DNA of 11,066 nt from an uncultured Collinsella sp. (GCA_902469555.1 CABRDB010000010.1:1-11066); one strand, 5' to 3'; shown: positions 1 to 6,640, numbered from the stretch's first letter. Numbers and translations: made by a program. Notes: generated by a model from the sequence alone, not told the origin.

Positions 1-149
1 ATGGCGGCCACGGCCTCCTCCTCGCTCATACCGTCCTCCATGCGGTCGGCGATGGCCTCCGCATAGAACGCCTTGGTCTCCTCCACCTGCTCGGCCGGCA
101 GGCAGGCAAGCAGCTCGCCCAACCGGCCCAGAAACTCATCGCGCGTCAT
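1..149 (-). CDS. DUF1700-family (HAAS-domain) membrane protein, N-terminal part only
   Basis: Reading the minus strand from the ATG at 149-147 gives 49 codons before the window edge. The protein begins MTRDEFLGRLGELLACLP, followed by a charged helical stretch (AEQVEETKAFYAEAIADRME) and a DGMSEEEAVAA segment. This is the typical N-terminal HAAS/DUF1700 pattern: a short helix, a Leu-Pro turn, an acidic Tyr-containing helix, then DG.SEEEA. Full members are usually followed by several membrane segments, which would lie outside the window. The start overlaps the end of the padR gene by 14 bases, and an AGGGGG ribosome-binding sequence sits just upstream inside padR, so the two are translationally coupled. 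PadR-DUF1700 (often with a DUF4097 adhesin-like gene) is a common operon arrangement in Gram-positive bacteria. The biochemical role of DUF1700 proteins is not established. Confidence is limited only by the truncation. Confidence 0.8.
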   Translation of the reverse strand, partial: MTRDEFLGRLGELLACLPAEQVEETKAFYAEAIADRMEDGMSEEEAVAA

Positions 150-456
150 GGTGCGCCCCCTTAACGTATGCGTAAATCTCCCGTACGGACGGCCACTCGG
201 CCAGGAACTCCTCGATGCGCGCACGCCCATCGTCCGTGATGCGGTAGTACCGGCGCAGCCGCCCGTTGTGCTCGGCAGAGCGCGCCGTGATGCACCCGGC
301 CTTCTCCAGGCGCTTGAGCAGCGGGTAGAGCGTCGACTCCGTGAGCCCCATGCTCGCCGGCACGTCCTTCACGATCTGGTAGCCGTAGGACTCCTCGCCG
401 GAGACGGCCGCGAGCACGCAGGCCTCCAGGAAGCCGCGCTTCATCTGGGCCTCCAT
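136..456 (-). CDS. PadR-family transcriptional regulator
   Basis: A 106-residue winged-helix repressor of the short PadR type. It starts MEAQMKRGFLEACVLAAV, followed by the family hallmarks ESYGYQIVKD (residues about 21-30), the recognition-helix stretch LTESTLYPLLKRLEKAGCI (about 37-55) and the wing with RRYYRITDDGR (about 64-77). The remaining C-terminal helix would serve dimerisation. PadR proteins repress their own operon and are released by ligands or membrane-stress signals; the ligand here is unknown. I chose the ATG at 456 rather than the in-frame ATG at 477 because GAGGAGGTG lies 7 bases upstream of 456, whereas 477 has no such site and would lie upstream of that motif. The stop overlaps the following DUF1700 gene, so the two form an operon. 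Autoregulation through the repeats at 475-507 is inferred. Confidence 0.93.
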   Translation of the reverse strand: MEAQMKRGFLEACVLAAVSGEESYGYQIVKDVPASMGLTESTLYPLLKRLEKAGCITARSAEHNGRLRRYYRITDDGRARIEEFLAEWPSVREIYAYVKGAHHDAR

Positions 457-463
457 CCGCACA

Positions 464-469
464 CCTCCT
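464..469 (-). promoter_or_regulatory. Ribosome binding site deciding the padR start
   Basis: Minus-strand AGGAGG (within GAGGAGGTG) ends 7 bases before the ATG at 456. This is ideal spacing and fixes the padR start there rather than at the upstream in-frame ATG at 477. Confidence 0.85.
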
Positions 470-474
470 CTCGT

Positions 475-507
475 CATATACTATGCTATACACACTATAC
501 GATGCAA
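475..507 (-). promoter_or_regulatory. Candidate padR promoter with PadR operator-like repeats
   Basis: On the minus strand TTGCAT (507-502) and TAGTAT (483-478) are separated by 18 bases and fit a sigma-70 type -35/-10 pair, imperfectly. The interval holds GTATAG twice as direct repeats (plus-strand CTATAC at 486-491 and 495-500, 9-base period). It also holds an inverted repeat CATA-TAC-TATG at 475-485 over the -10. A repressor bound here would block padR transcription, as is usual for autoregulated PadR genes. The block is noticeably AT-rich against its surroundings. Assignment to PadR is by position only. Confidence 0.5.
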
Positions 508-796
508 GGTATTAGACGTCAACTCTCATCGCGAAGATTCTCCGGCCCCTGCGCGCTGCGAACGTGATGTCGCGGGGCGGTTGGCATTATGCATGAAACG
601 TCAAGTAACGCTCTTTTGATCTACTTCCACTCGGCCCCATATGCCTTGTACAACGCCCCCTTCGACCTCGGGTTCAAGAGAGCCGCTAGTCTTCCTTTAT
701 ACGTTCGGCATAATCGTCGGCGATACCCACAAATTCCAGTCCCGAGCAACAGGAGTACAATTGCTGCTATTGTTGCCAGCCGTTGGGAGATGGAAG
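508..796. other. Intergenic region between divergent padR and luxR-type genes
   Basis: No convincing gene is seen. The stretch is less G+C-rich than the flanking genes. It must hold the promoter of the regulator at 797: TACAAT (756-761) and CATAAT (709-714) resemble -10 elements, but neither has a good -35 at the right distance, so I name no promoter. A GC-rich imperfect inverted repeat (about 543-580) lacks a T-tract. The plus-strand reading frame of the regulator stays open back to 641 and a minus-strand frame is open across 621-825, but both lack support. Confidence 0.5.
785..789 (+). promoter_or_regulatory. Ribosome binding site deciding the luxR-type start
   Basis: GGGAG ends 7 bases before the ATG at 797. 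The upstream in-frame ATG at 641 has no comparable site, so the shorter 334-residue protein is preferred. Confidence 0.6.
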
Positions 797-1801
797 ATGG
801 ACTGCGATGGCTACCCATGCGTTCCCATGCCGTTGATGTGCACCGCCTTTGTGCCGGGACAGATTGACGCTGCGGTTGCAGGCATTTCCGACCCCGATTC
901 GCGCGCCATTGCCACGGCAGAAGCGCTGTACTTTCGCGGACAGGCCACCCTCGCTGCCAAGACGGCGCGCCCCTATCTTGACGCCACCGATCCCGCGCTG
1001 CGCTATTCCGCATGCTTTATCTGCGGATACGCCAGCCTGTCGCTCAACCGTATCGCCGACGCCCGCCGGTGCCTTGCTGGCATCCTCGATACGCCGGCCG
1101 ACGAGGAATCGCCCGCCATCCACGCCACGCATATCCTGTTCGCCTCGGCCGCGAGCGTCCTGCTGCACTTGCCTTCCCCGCATTCCGCCGAAGAGTTTTA
1201 TCCACTTGCAGCGCATCTGCCCGAAGGCCTGCGCCTGTTCGCCAGCTACGTGATGGCGCACGCCTTGTATCTGCACGGCGAATACGGCCGCAGTCTGGGC
1301 ATGGCGGAAAACGCCCTGATCATGAAACAGGGGAGCTATCCGATCTCGGAACTGTTCCTTCACCTGGCAGCTTCCATGGCATGCATGAGCCTCAAGGACA
1401 TCGACGCCGCAAAAACGCACTTCGGAACCGCTTGGAACATTGCGCGTCCCGACGGCCTTATCGAGCTCATTGGCGAGCATCACGGCCTTTTACAGGGGCT
1501 CATCGAGGCGTGCCTAAAAACGCAATACCCTGACGACTTCGCGCGCATCATCGAGATCACGTACCGATTCAGCTACGGCTGGCGGCGCATCCACAACCCC
1601 GATTCGGGCGAGGACGTGGCTGACGACCTGACGACCACAGAGTTCACCATGGCCATGCTCGCCTGCCGCGGATGGACCAACGCCGAAATCGCTCGTCATA
1701 TGGGAGTATCGCCGGGCACTGTCAAAAACCGCCTATCCAGTGTGTATGCAAAGCTTGGCATCGGCACGCGCACCGAACTGGTCGCTCATATGCTGCGTTA
1801 G
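797..1801 (+). CDS. LuxR-family (GerE HTH) transcriptional regulator with helical N-terminal region
   Basis: A 334-residue DNA-binding regulator. Residues about 278-334 form a GerE/LuxR helix-turn-helix: LTTTEFTMAMLACRG, then WTNAEIARHMGVSPGTVKNR with recognition helix about 305-320, ending LGIGTRTELVAHML. The rest (about 15-265) is Ala/Leu-rich and helical, with paired-helix patterns resembling TPR-type solenoids, e.g. around residues 35-95 and 150-215. There is no response-regulator receiver Asp pattern and no P-loop, so the signal input is unlike NarL-type or MalT-type proteins and is unknown. I chose the ATG at 797 because it has a GGGAG site and because the extra 52 residues of the longer frame (from 641) are low-quality sequence translated from the AT-richer spacer. 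Such regulators are, from memory, expanded in Coriobacteriia and often sit beside large surface or Tat-exported proteins. The gene ends 156 bases before such a protein gene on the same strand, its likely target. Confidence 0.87.
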   Translation: MDCDGYPCVPMPLMCTAFVPGQIDAAVAGISDPDSRAIATAEALYFRGQATLAAKTARPYLDATDPALRYSACFICGYASLSLNRIADARRCLAGILDTPADEESPAIHATHILFASAASVLLHLPSPHSAEEFYPLAAHLPEGLRLFASYVMAHALYLHGEYGRSLGMAENALIMKQGSYPISELFLHLAASMACMSLKDIDAAKTHFGTAWNIARPDGLIELIGEHHGLLQGLIEACLKTQYPDDFARIIEITYRFSYGWRRIHNPDSGEDVADDLTTTEFTMAMLACRGWTNAEIARHMGVSPGTVKNRLSSVYAKLGIGTRTELVAHMLR

Positions 1802-1946
1802 CGGCCAGACTGCCTAGCGCGGCACGTGCGCCCCGGAGCCCCGGCGCTTCGCTCGCTCAAATTGGACATTTTGGCCCTCGGACGGCACTACCGTGACAGG
1901 ATGCCTTCTCGCAAAATTGGATTATTTCCACCGATACCTGCGGGAT

Positions 1947-1951
1947 GGGAG
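1947..1951 (+). promoter_or_regulatory. Ribosome binding site deciding the surface-protein start
   Basis: GGGAG lies 6 bases before the ATG at 1958. In-frame ATGs at 1826 and 1901 lack such a site and would put 19-44 unrelated residues before the twin-arginine signal. Confidence 0.65.
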
Positions 1952-1957
1952 CCAAAG

Positions 1958-4900
1958 ATGCTTGATCGCCGTTCGTTACTTGTTGCCGGAGCGTCCTCGC
2001 TGGCGAGCATTATGTTGCCGCGCGTGCCGGGAAGCGCAAACGCCTTCATATTGCCGTTCGCCCCCGCCGAGGCATACGCCGACGAAGATGATCCCTTCAA
2101 GGTCTTGGTGCTCTCGCGCACCATGTTTGGTGTGGTCGTGGTCGACGTCGCCAACAAGAATACGCCCATCACGGGTGCCCAGGTCACGCTCATATCGCGC
2201 TATGCCGCAGGCAAGCAGCTCACCGCCACGACCGATGACGAAGGCACGGCCATCTTTGAGGTCGCCCCTCTTTCAGAAGGCTACGTGGACGAGGCAACGC
2301 TTCTCGACGCGTACGACTTTAACGGCGGCATCTCCATTAGCATGGCAGGCTACCGCGATGTCGAGATTCCCCTTGCGCGTATCCAGGGCGGCACCGCTAT
2401 TACCGCACCCACACGTCCGCTCTCCGATGGCGAGCCGTACTTTCGACAGCTCACGTTCGACGAATGGGACATCCAGTACGCCGACGCCACGTTTATGGCA
2501 ATGCCAGCGGACGAAGCAGCAAACGACCAGCCCGACACGCACGCTTTTACCGTGCAGGCTCATCTGCCGCAGGGCGGGCAGGCAACGTTGCATATCAATA
2601 AAGTGATGCCCGCTGCGGGCAGCTCAACCGAAACCGTCACACAGATCGGCCAGATCAAGGTCAGCGCATCGGGCGCGGATAATCTGGCGACGTTCACGCT
2701 TGAAGACACGTTCCTCGATGCAGCTTCGGGCCTTCTGGAGGAAGGGTGCAAGCTGCGCTTTATGCTCGACTACCAGGGCAAAACCTACACGCTCTCATCC
2801 CCTATGGCCGTTGTCACCGCGCCGGCCGCAAAGGCGGAATCGGGCTCGACCACCATCATTCCCACCACCATGGACCAAGAGATCACTCCGTTTGATTTCC
2901 CCGCGGCGTTTCCCGGTATCGGCGGCAATAAGTTCACGTGCTGGATGCCCACATTTCCCATTCTGTTCGATTTCTCGTTTGCTGGATACGTGCTGTTTGG
3001 CGGAGGGTACAAACCAGCTAGCTATATGAACGATTCGGGCAACCCTGATCCGGAATACTGGAAGAAATCGCCGCGCGAGTCGGGCGCCAAGCAGGCAAAC
3101 CGCTACCTCGACGAGATGGAGGGGAAGTGGAATCAGTACAAGAGGATGAGTGCCGGTTCGGGCACCGATCCAAGAAACACCAAGCTCCTTCGTCACCATT
3201 GCACGCCGCTGTTCACGATGGATATCGCCACACAGCTGTACGGCTCGCTCGCCTACGATTGGGTGGGCAAAACCTGGGGTAACAACAACGACCCCGCATA
3301 CGGCAATATTAAGGCCCTCTTCCAGGTAAGAACCGACCTCAATTGGACCGAGCAGTTTACCCTAGGACCGGTGCCGTTTTTCCTAAACGTCAACCCCTGG
3401 GTGCTGGCAAAACTGGCGCTCGCCGTGGGCGCCCACACGCACGGTAGCGGCGCGGCGTTTTTCAAAAACATATCGCTCGACTATTCAAACACCTCGGGCT
3501 CGTTCACCATCCAGATCGGGCTTGCCGTCACCTTTGGCGCCGGCGTTGCAGGCGTCGCTTCGTCTGCCGTGCGCGGCGCCGCATCCCTCACGCTGTTCAT
3601 TGGGTACGAGAAGGCTGATGGACACCAGCTTCCGCGACTGCGCGTAGGTGCAGACGTCGATGTCGATGTGATACTCCAGTTCGTGATGTTCAAGTGGACC
3701 ACCAAGGCTTGGTCGGGGTCGTGGCCCACACTCCTCGATTCGTGGAATATGTCGGTGAACAACGGCGACCAGTATGTACTCCAGCGCTCTGAGCTCGCAT
3801 TGGGTGGAGATACGCCCTATACACTAGATGCCTGCTTCGGCTCAGCCGGCAACGCCGAGGCGGGCGGCGTTCCGCAATTTATCGCATCGGCCACCATTGT
3901 CACCAACGCCGAGCTGCTCGCGCGCGCCGAGGTTAAAGCCACTGCAAGGAATGTCGCGCCTACCGTACGCGATTGGGACCGGTCGGTCACGCGCATTGAG
4001 CTCGAGGCGGATGCAGAAAGCGACGACACGGGACAGATCGAGCATTTCGTCCACGCACTGATAGAGAACGACGAAAACGCCGCGCCGATGTATGAGTACA
4101 CCTACATCGGTCAGGCAACGAACGCCGTTGCGGACCCCAACGCCAATTCTACCGGCGTGTCGGAGGACGAGCGTGGCGGCATCAAACCCTCGAGCGACAA
4201 CGTGCTGTTTGCTGGCGTGCTCAGCGCAGCTCACATGAAGCTGGCAATGATTGCCGGCGTAGAATGCCTGTTCCGTATCGCCTCGGTGCGCTACGGCGAC
4301 AATGGTCGCTCGCGCCTGGTGGTGCACACAAAGGCAAACGGCACGTGGTCCGCTCCCACGCCCGTGGACTTTCCCCTTGGGTTTGGCGAGAACGACGTGG
4401 AGCGCGACAGCGTATACGATTACGACTTCGACGTGGTGGAATATACGGACGGAAGAGGAAACCAGGACGCCTACGTGCTGCTGGTCTCGGGCGAGCGCCC
4501 CGCCGGCGACAACACCCATTTCGATACGGCGAGCACATCCGGCATACTGTCCGTTGTGCGCCTGCGCATAAGCAACGACGGAGCCCGCGTGATATCGCAC
4601 ACGTCGTGGCGCAGCATCTCGCGCGGCCGCCTTCAGGAGGATGGCTACCATTGCCTGCAGTGTCCACGCATCACGGTGGGCAAGACGCTGGTCGACGGGC
4701 GCCTGTCGGGCGCTTACCTCCACCGCCGCGGAACCACCGCAGAGAAGGCGCTCGGCAGCGAGGCCGAGGTTGCACTGGAATGCTTTACCCTGTGGTCGGA
4801 TGATTTGGGCGACAGTCTCACGTTCCGTCAGGTCCTCCGCTTTCCGCAGGCACCGTCGAGCATCGAGCTCGGCACGCCCGAGAATATCAACGGCAAAATG

Positions 4901-6325
4901 GTGGTGCCCGTTGCATACGAGACTGCAGGCGGTTGTGGCTGTGCATCGTACGCCGTGATCGGCCAGTCCATCGCGGGTTGGGGCGTTATGTCGCCAGATG
5001 CCACAGTACCCCACGCGGTGCCGTGGCCGCAGCACACGGGCTTTTTGGCAACCGTCAACGAGCAACTGCAGCATATTACTTGGACGCGAGGCGCATCGGC
5101 ATTTGCAACGCAGCCCGTGGGCGCCGCAGACTGTGGCCCGGCATCGTTTAGCGTAAGCAACAACGGCAGGTGCGTGCTCTATGTAGAGAACACCGATGGC
5201 AAGGTGGGACAAACCTACGACGAAGAAGGCAACCCGGCGGCAGTGATGGGCAAGCACTTCCGCATCTTCGCCAGCACCTTGGCAGGCGATCTGTTCACGG
5301 AGCCGTTCGTAATGTGCGAGCTGGACCATCCCGTCGATCAGATAACGACATTTTTGACGTCGGGAGGCATGCTCTCCGCGCTCGCCACGCACATTGTGAG
5401 CGCAGAGAAGAGCGAGGCAGAGCTGCACGGCATCGAAGTGCCCTTGGTGGCGTGTGCCACTCCGACGGGCGCGGTCGCTACCTCGGGCGCGGTGGTGCCC
5501 GGAGCAGCAGGTGAATCCTTTATGGTCACGGTGCGAAACGACGGCAACACCTTGCTGACCGCCGGCACGATCGATCTGTACCGAGAGGGCTCCAGCCAGC
5601 CGTTCTCCAGCGCATCCATCGGGTTCGGAGTGAACGCACGCATGGCATCGATCTACGATCCGGAGCTCGCCGAGGATGCTTCGGCCAACGACATGGCACA
5701 CGTGAAGTACGCGCTCGAGACGCTGGGCGCACGTTTTGCGACGCACCCGCTGGTTGCTGACAATGGCAACGCCGTGCTGGCACCAGGCTGCACGGCACAG
5801 TTCCGCATGAGCTTCGCCATTCCCGAGAGTTGGAGCGACGAAGTGGGCAAACGCGTAACGCTGTATGCGAAGGCACGTAATCTGGTGGCGCTCGATCCCG
5901 TAACGCTCGAGGAAATTCGACCGGGCGCAAACTCGGCGCTGGATGCCGTACTGCACGAGCTTCATGTGCCCGACGCGGCATGCGAACGCTCAGAAGTTCA
6001 GGTCGGCGTATGCGACAGCGCGGATACGACGGGACTTCACGACGCCCCGATGACGGCGGACGGCAGTGGCGGCTCGAGTGGCGGCGGTACTGACAAGGGC
6101 GGCGGCTCCGGCGGAAGCAGCTCCAGCAGTGGCAAGGACCACGGCGCTAACAAGCGCTCCGGAAAATCAGGCGCGCTTGCGGGCACGGGCGATGTCAACG
6201 CTCCCCTTACGGCAGCCGCAGCAGCACTCGCCGCAGCTGGTACCGGCCTTGTCGCCTACAGCGCCCGCCGCACGGCGCTCGAAAAAGACACCACCGATGA
6301 GGTCAATTCGGATAAGCCTCGCTAG
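1958..6325 (+). CDS. Large Tat-exported, LPxTG-like cell-wall-anchored surface protein
   Basis: A 1455-residue exported protein. Residues 1-41 are a signal peptide with a twin-arginine-like n-region (MLDRRSLLVAGASSLAS; the ideal S/T-R-R-x-F-L-K is relaxed), a weakly hydrophobic core and a probable cleavage site after AEAYA (about 41). Residues about 55-140 resemble a carboxypeptidase-regulatory/transthyretin-like fold (VVVVDVANKNTPITGAQVTL, then TTDDEGTAIF and GYRDVEIPL). Residues about 300-600 are Gly- and aromatic-rich beta-type sequence I cannot assign. Residues about 700-1150 show repeated strand patterns with motifs such as GTWSAP and look propeller-like. About 1190-1330 (FMVTVRNDGNTLLTAGTIDL) resembles an Ig/CARDB-type domain. 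A Gly/Ser-rich linker (about 1367-1400) precedes the sorting signal: LAGTGD at 1407, an Ala-rich membrane segment, then ARR and a 19-residue polar tail. Wall anchoring by a sortase is therefore inferred. There are about 17 cysteines and no recognised catalytic domain. The substrate or ligand is unknown; adhesin or glycan-binding roles are guesses. I chose the start on the RBS and signal. Confidence 0.88.
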   Translation: MLDRRSLLVAGASSLASIMLPRVPGSANAFILPFAPAEAYADEDDPFKVLVLSRTMFGVVVVDVANKNTPITGAQVTLISRYAAGKQLTATTDDEGTAIFEVAPLSEGYVDEATLLDAYDFNGGISISMAGYRDVEIPLARIQGGTAITAPTRPLSDGEPYFRQLTFDEWDIQYADATFMAMPADEAANDQPDTHAFTVQAHLPQGGQATLHINKVMPAAGSSTETVTQIGQIKVSASGADNLATFTLEDTFLDAASGLLEEGCKLRFMLDYQGKTYTLSSPMAVVTAPAAKAESGSTTIIPTTMDQEITPFDFPAAFPGIGGNKFTCWMPTFPILFDFSFAGYVLFGGGYKPASYMNDSGNPDPEYWKKSPRESGAKQANRYLDEMEGKWNQYKRMSAGSGTDPRNTKLLRHHCTPLFTMDIATQLYGSLAYDWVGKTWGNNNDPAYGNIKALFQVRTDLNWTEQFTLGPVPFFLNVNPWVLAKLALAVGAHTHGSGAAFFKNISLDYSNTSGSFTIQIGLAVTFGAGVAGVASSAVRGAASLTLFIGYEKADGHQLPRLRVGADVDVDVILQFVMFKWTTKAWSGSWPTLLDSWNMSVNNGDQYVLQRSELALGGDTPYTLDACFGSAGNAEAGGVPQFIASATIVTNAELLARAEVKATARNVAPTVRDWDRSVTRIELEADAESDDTGQIEHFVHALIENDENAAPMYEYTYIGQATNAVADPNANSTGVSEDERGGIKPSSDNVLFAGVLSAAHMKLAMIAGVECLFRIASVRYGDNGRSRLVVHTKANGTWSAPTPVDFPLGFGENDVERDSVYDYDFDVVEYTDGRGNQDAYVLLVSGERPAGDNTHFDTASTSGILSVVRLRISNDGARVISHTSWRSISRGRLQEDGYHCLQCPRITVGKTLVDGRLSGAYLHRRGTTAEKALGSEAEVALECFTLWSDDLGDSLTFRQVLRFPQAPSSIELGTPENINGKMVVPVAYETAGGCGCASYAVIGQSIAGWGVMSPDATVPHAVPWPQHTGFLATVNEQLQHITWTRGASAFATQPVGAADCGPASFSVSNNGRCVLYVENTDGKVGQTYDEEGNPAAVMGKHFRIFASTLAGDLFTEPFVMCELDHPVDQITTFLTSGGMLSALATHIVSAEKSEAELHGIEVPLVACATPTGAVATSGAVVPGAAGESFMVTVRNDGNTLLTAGTIDLYREGSSQPFSSASIGFGVNARMASIYDPELAEDASANDMAHVKYALETLGARFATHPLVADNGNAVLAPGCTAQFRMSFAIPESWSDEVGKRVTLYAKARNLVALDPVTLEEIRPGANSALDAVLHELHVPDAACERSEVQVGVCDSADTTGLHDAPMTADGSGGSSGGGTDKGGGSGGSSSSSGKDHGANKRSGKSGALAGTGDVNAPLTAAAAALAAAGTGLVAYSARRTALEKDTTDEVNSDKPR
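6176..6325 (+). other. C-terminal cell-wall sorting signal of the surface protein
   Basis: This encodes LAGTGD (6176-6193), an Ala-rich hydrophobic segment of about 22 residues, then ARR and a polar tail. It is the standard three-part sortase signal with Ala replacing Pro of LPxTG. Variants with Ala at this position are, from memory, seen in Actinobacteria. The 19-residue polar tail after the Arg pair is longer than in most LPxTG proteins. Cleavage would be between Thr and Gly. No sortase gene is in the window. Confidence 0.75.
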
Positions 6326-6373
6326 CTCCTAGTTACTTTTGTGAGAGACGCCGACTCGGCTCATCGAACATCA

Positions 6374-6409
6374 AATGGGCTGGTTCTGGATACCCAGAGC
6401 CAGCCCATT
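6374..6409. terminator. Strong hairpin, probable bidirectional terminator
   Basis: Arms 6374-6389 (AATGGGCTGGTTCTGG) and 6394-6409 (CCAGAGCCAGCCCATT) pair over 16 bp with one G-T wobble and a 4-base loop. It lies 48 bases after the surface-protein stop and 5 bases after the stop of the minus-strand small ORF. Neither side has a long T-tract (ATTACG on plus, ATTTGA on minus), so efficiency as an intrinsic terminator is uncertain. The position between convergent ends is nevertheless typical of a shared terminator. Confidence 0.6.
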
Positions 6410-6414
6410 ACGCA

Positions 6415-6531
6415 TTAGATATCGTCAGTGGAGTCGAGTTCTGCCTCGAGCTTGGCACGCCGTCTTTTCGCCAACAATCCGCACGACACGTCTTCGACAA
6501 CGTATCCAACCGCAAACGCAGCAAGACACAT
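6415..6531 (-). CDS. Possible small hypothetical protein (38 aa)
   Basis: Minus-strand ATG at 6531 to TAA at 6415. The protein begins MCLAAFAVGYVVEDVSCGLL, a short hydrophobic stretch, followed by a basic cluster (AKRRRAK) and an acidic tail (LEAELDSTDDI). That layout, a small hydrophobic or amphipathic helix followed by Arg/Lys and an acidic end, could be a membrane-peripheral small protein. I do not recognise a family. In favour: the stop sits 5 bases from a strong hairpin, and the ORF fills most of the gap between the two hairpins. Against: there is no good ribosome binding site before the ATG (only GAAGACGG), no alternative start in the short open frame upstream, and no clear promoter. 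It could be chance, or part of a non-coding transcript. Confidence 0.35.
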   Translation of the reverse strand: MCLAAFAVGYVVEDVSCGLLAKRRRAKLEAELDSTDDI

Positions 6532-6546
6532 TCGGCCGTCTTCAAA

Positions 6547-6585
6547 CTTACTCGGACAAAACCGACTCGGTTTTGTGCGAGTGAG
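6547..6585. repeat. Inverted repeat with a 21-bp perfect palindromic core
   Basis: The core at 6556-6576 is ACAAAACCGA, one central base, then TCGGTTTTGT: perfect dyad symmetry. Outer pairs CTTACTCG (6547-6554) and CGAGTGAG (6578-6585) extend it to 18 bp with one G-G mismatch and one T-G wobble. On the plus strand CTCTTTTC (6586-6593) follows, so it can be an intrinsic terminator for read-through coming from the left. The almost gap-free symmetry also fits an operator for a dimeric repressor. It lies 27 bases left of the LexA-type box and 20 bases upstream of the small minus-strand ORF's ATG. Both uses are inferred. Confidence 0.65.
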
Positions 6586-6602
6586 CTCTTTTCAGCCTAA
6601 GT

Positions 6603-6618
6603 TCGAACGATTGTTCGA
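6603..6618. promoter_or_regulatory. LexA/SOS box (TCGAAC-N4-GTTCGA)
   Basis: TCGAAC-GATT-GTTCGA is a perfect 16-base dyad and matches exactly the LexA operator consensus known for mycobacteria and other Actinobacteria. It is close to the Bacillus-type CGAAC-N4-GTTCG core. It is centred about 106 bases upstream of the topoisomerase B-subunit ATG and overlaps a possible -35 (TTGTTC, 6612-6617). It implies LexA repression and DNA-damage induction of the operon. Actual LexA binding in this organism is inferred. Confidence 0.72.
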
Positions 6619-6640
6619 TGGATTTCGTGTTGGGTGGAAT
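6612..6640 (+). promoter_or_regulatory. Tentative promoter of the topoisomerase operon
   Basis: TTGTTC (6612-6617) and TGGAAT (6635-6640) are 17 bases apart and face the operon. Each is a weak match to the sigma-70 consensus. If used, the LexA-type box covers the -35. A rival -10 is TATGCT (6657-6662), without a good -35. Confidence 0.25.

Noticed and set aside
641..796. 52-residue N-terminal extension of the LuxR-type regulator
   Set aside because: No ribosome binding site at 641. The extension reads like translated spacer, and GGGAG before 797 supports the shorter protein.
621..827. Minus-strand frame ending with a hydrophobic segment and a basic tail (about 65 residues if started at the ATG near 827)
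   Set aside because: It looks a little like a one-pass membrane protein, but the start lies inside the regulator gene, there is no ribosome binding site, and the region must hold the regulator's promoter. Conservation would be needed to revive it.
1826..1957. 44-residue N-terminal extension of the surface protein
   Set aside because: It would bury the twin-arginine signal. The ATG at 1958 has a proper ribosome binding site directly before the signal.
3842..5965. 707-codon open frame on the minus strand opposite the surface-protein gene
   Set aside because: His/Arg/Cys-rich shadow with no domain-like pattern. The plus frame reads through with export and anchor signals at its ends.
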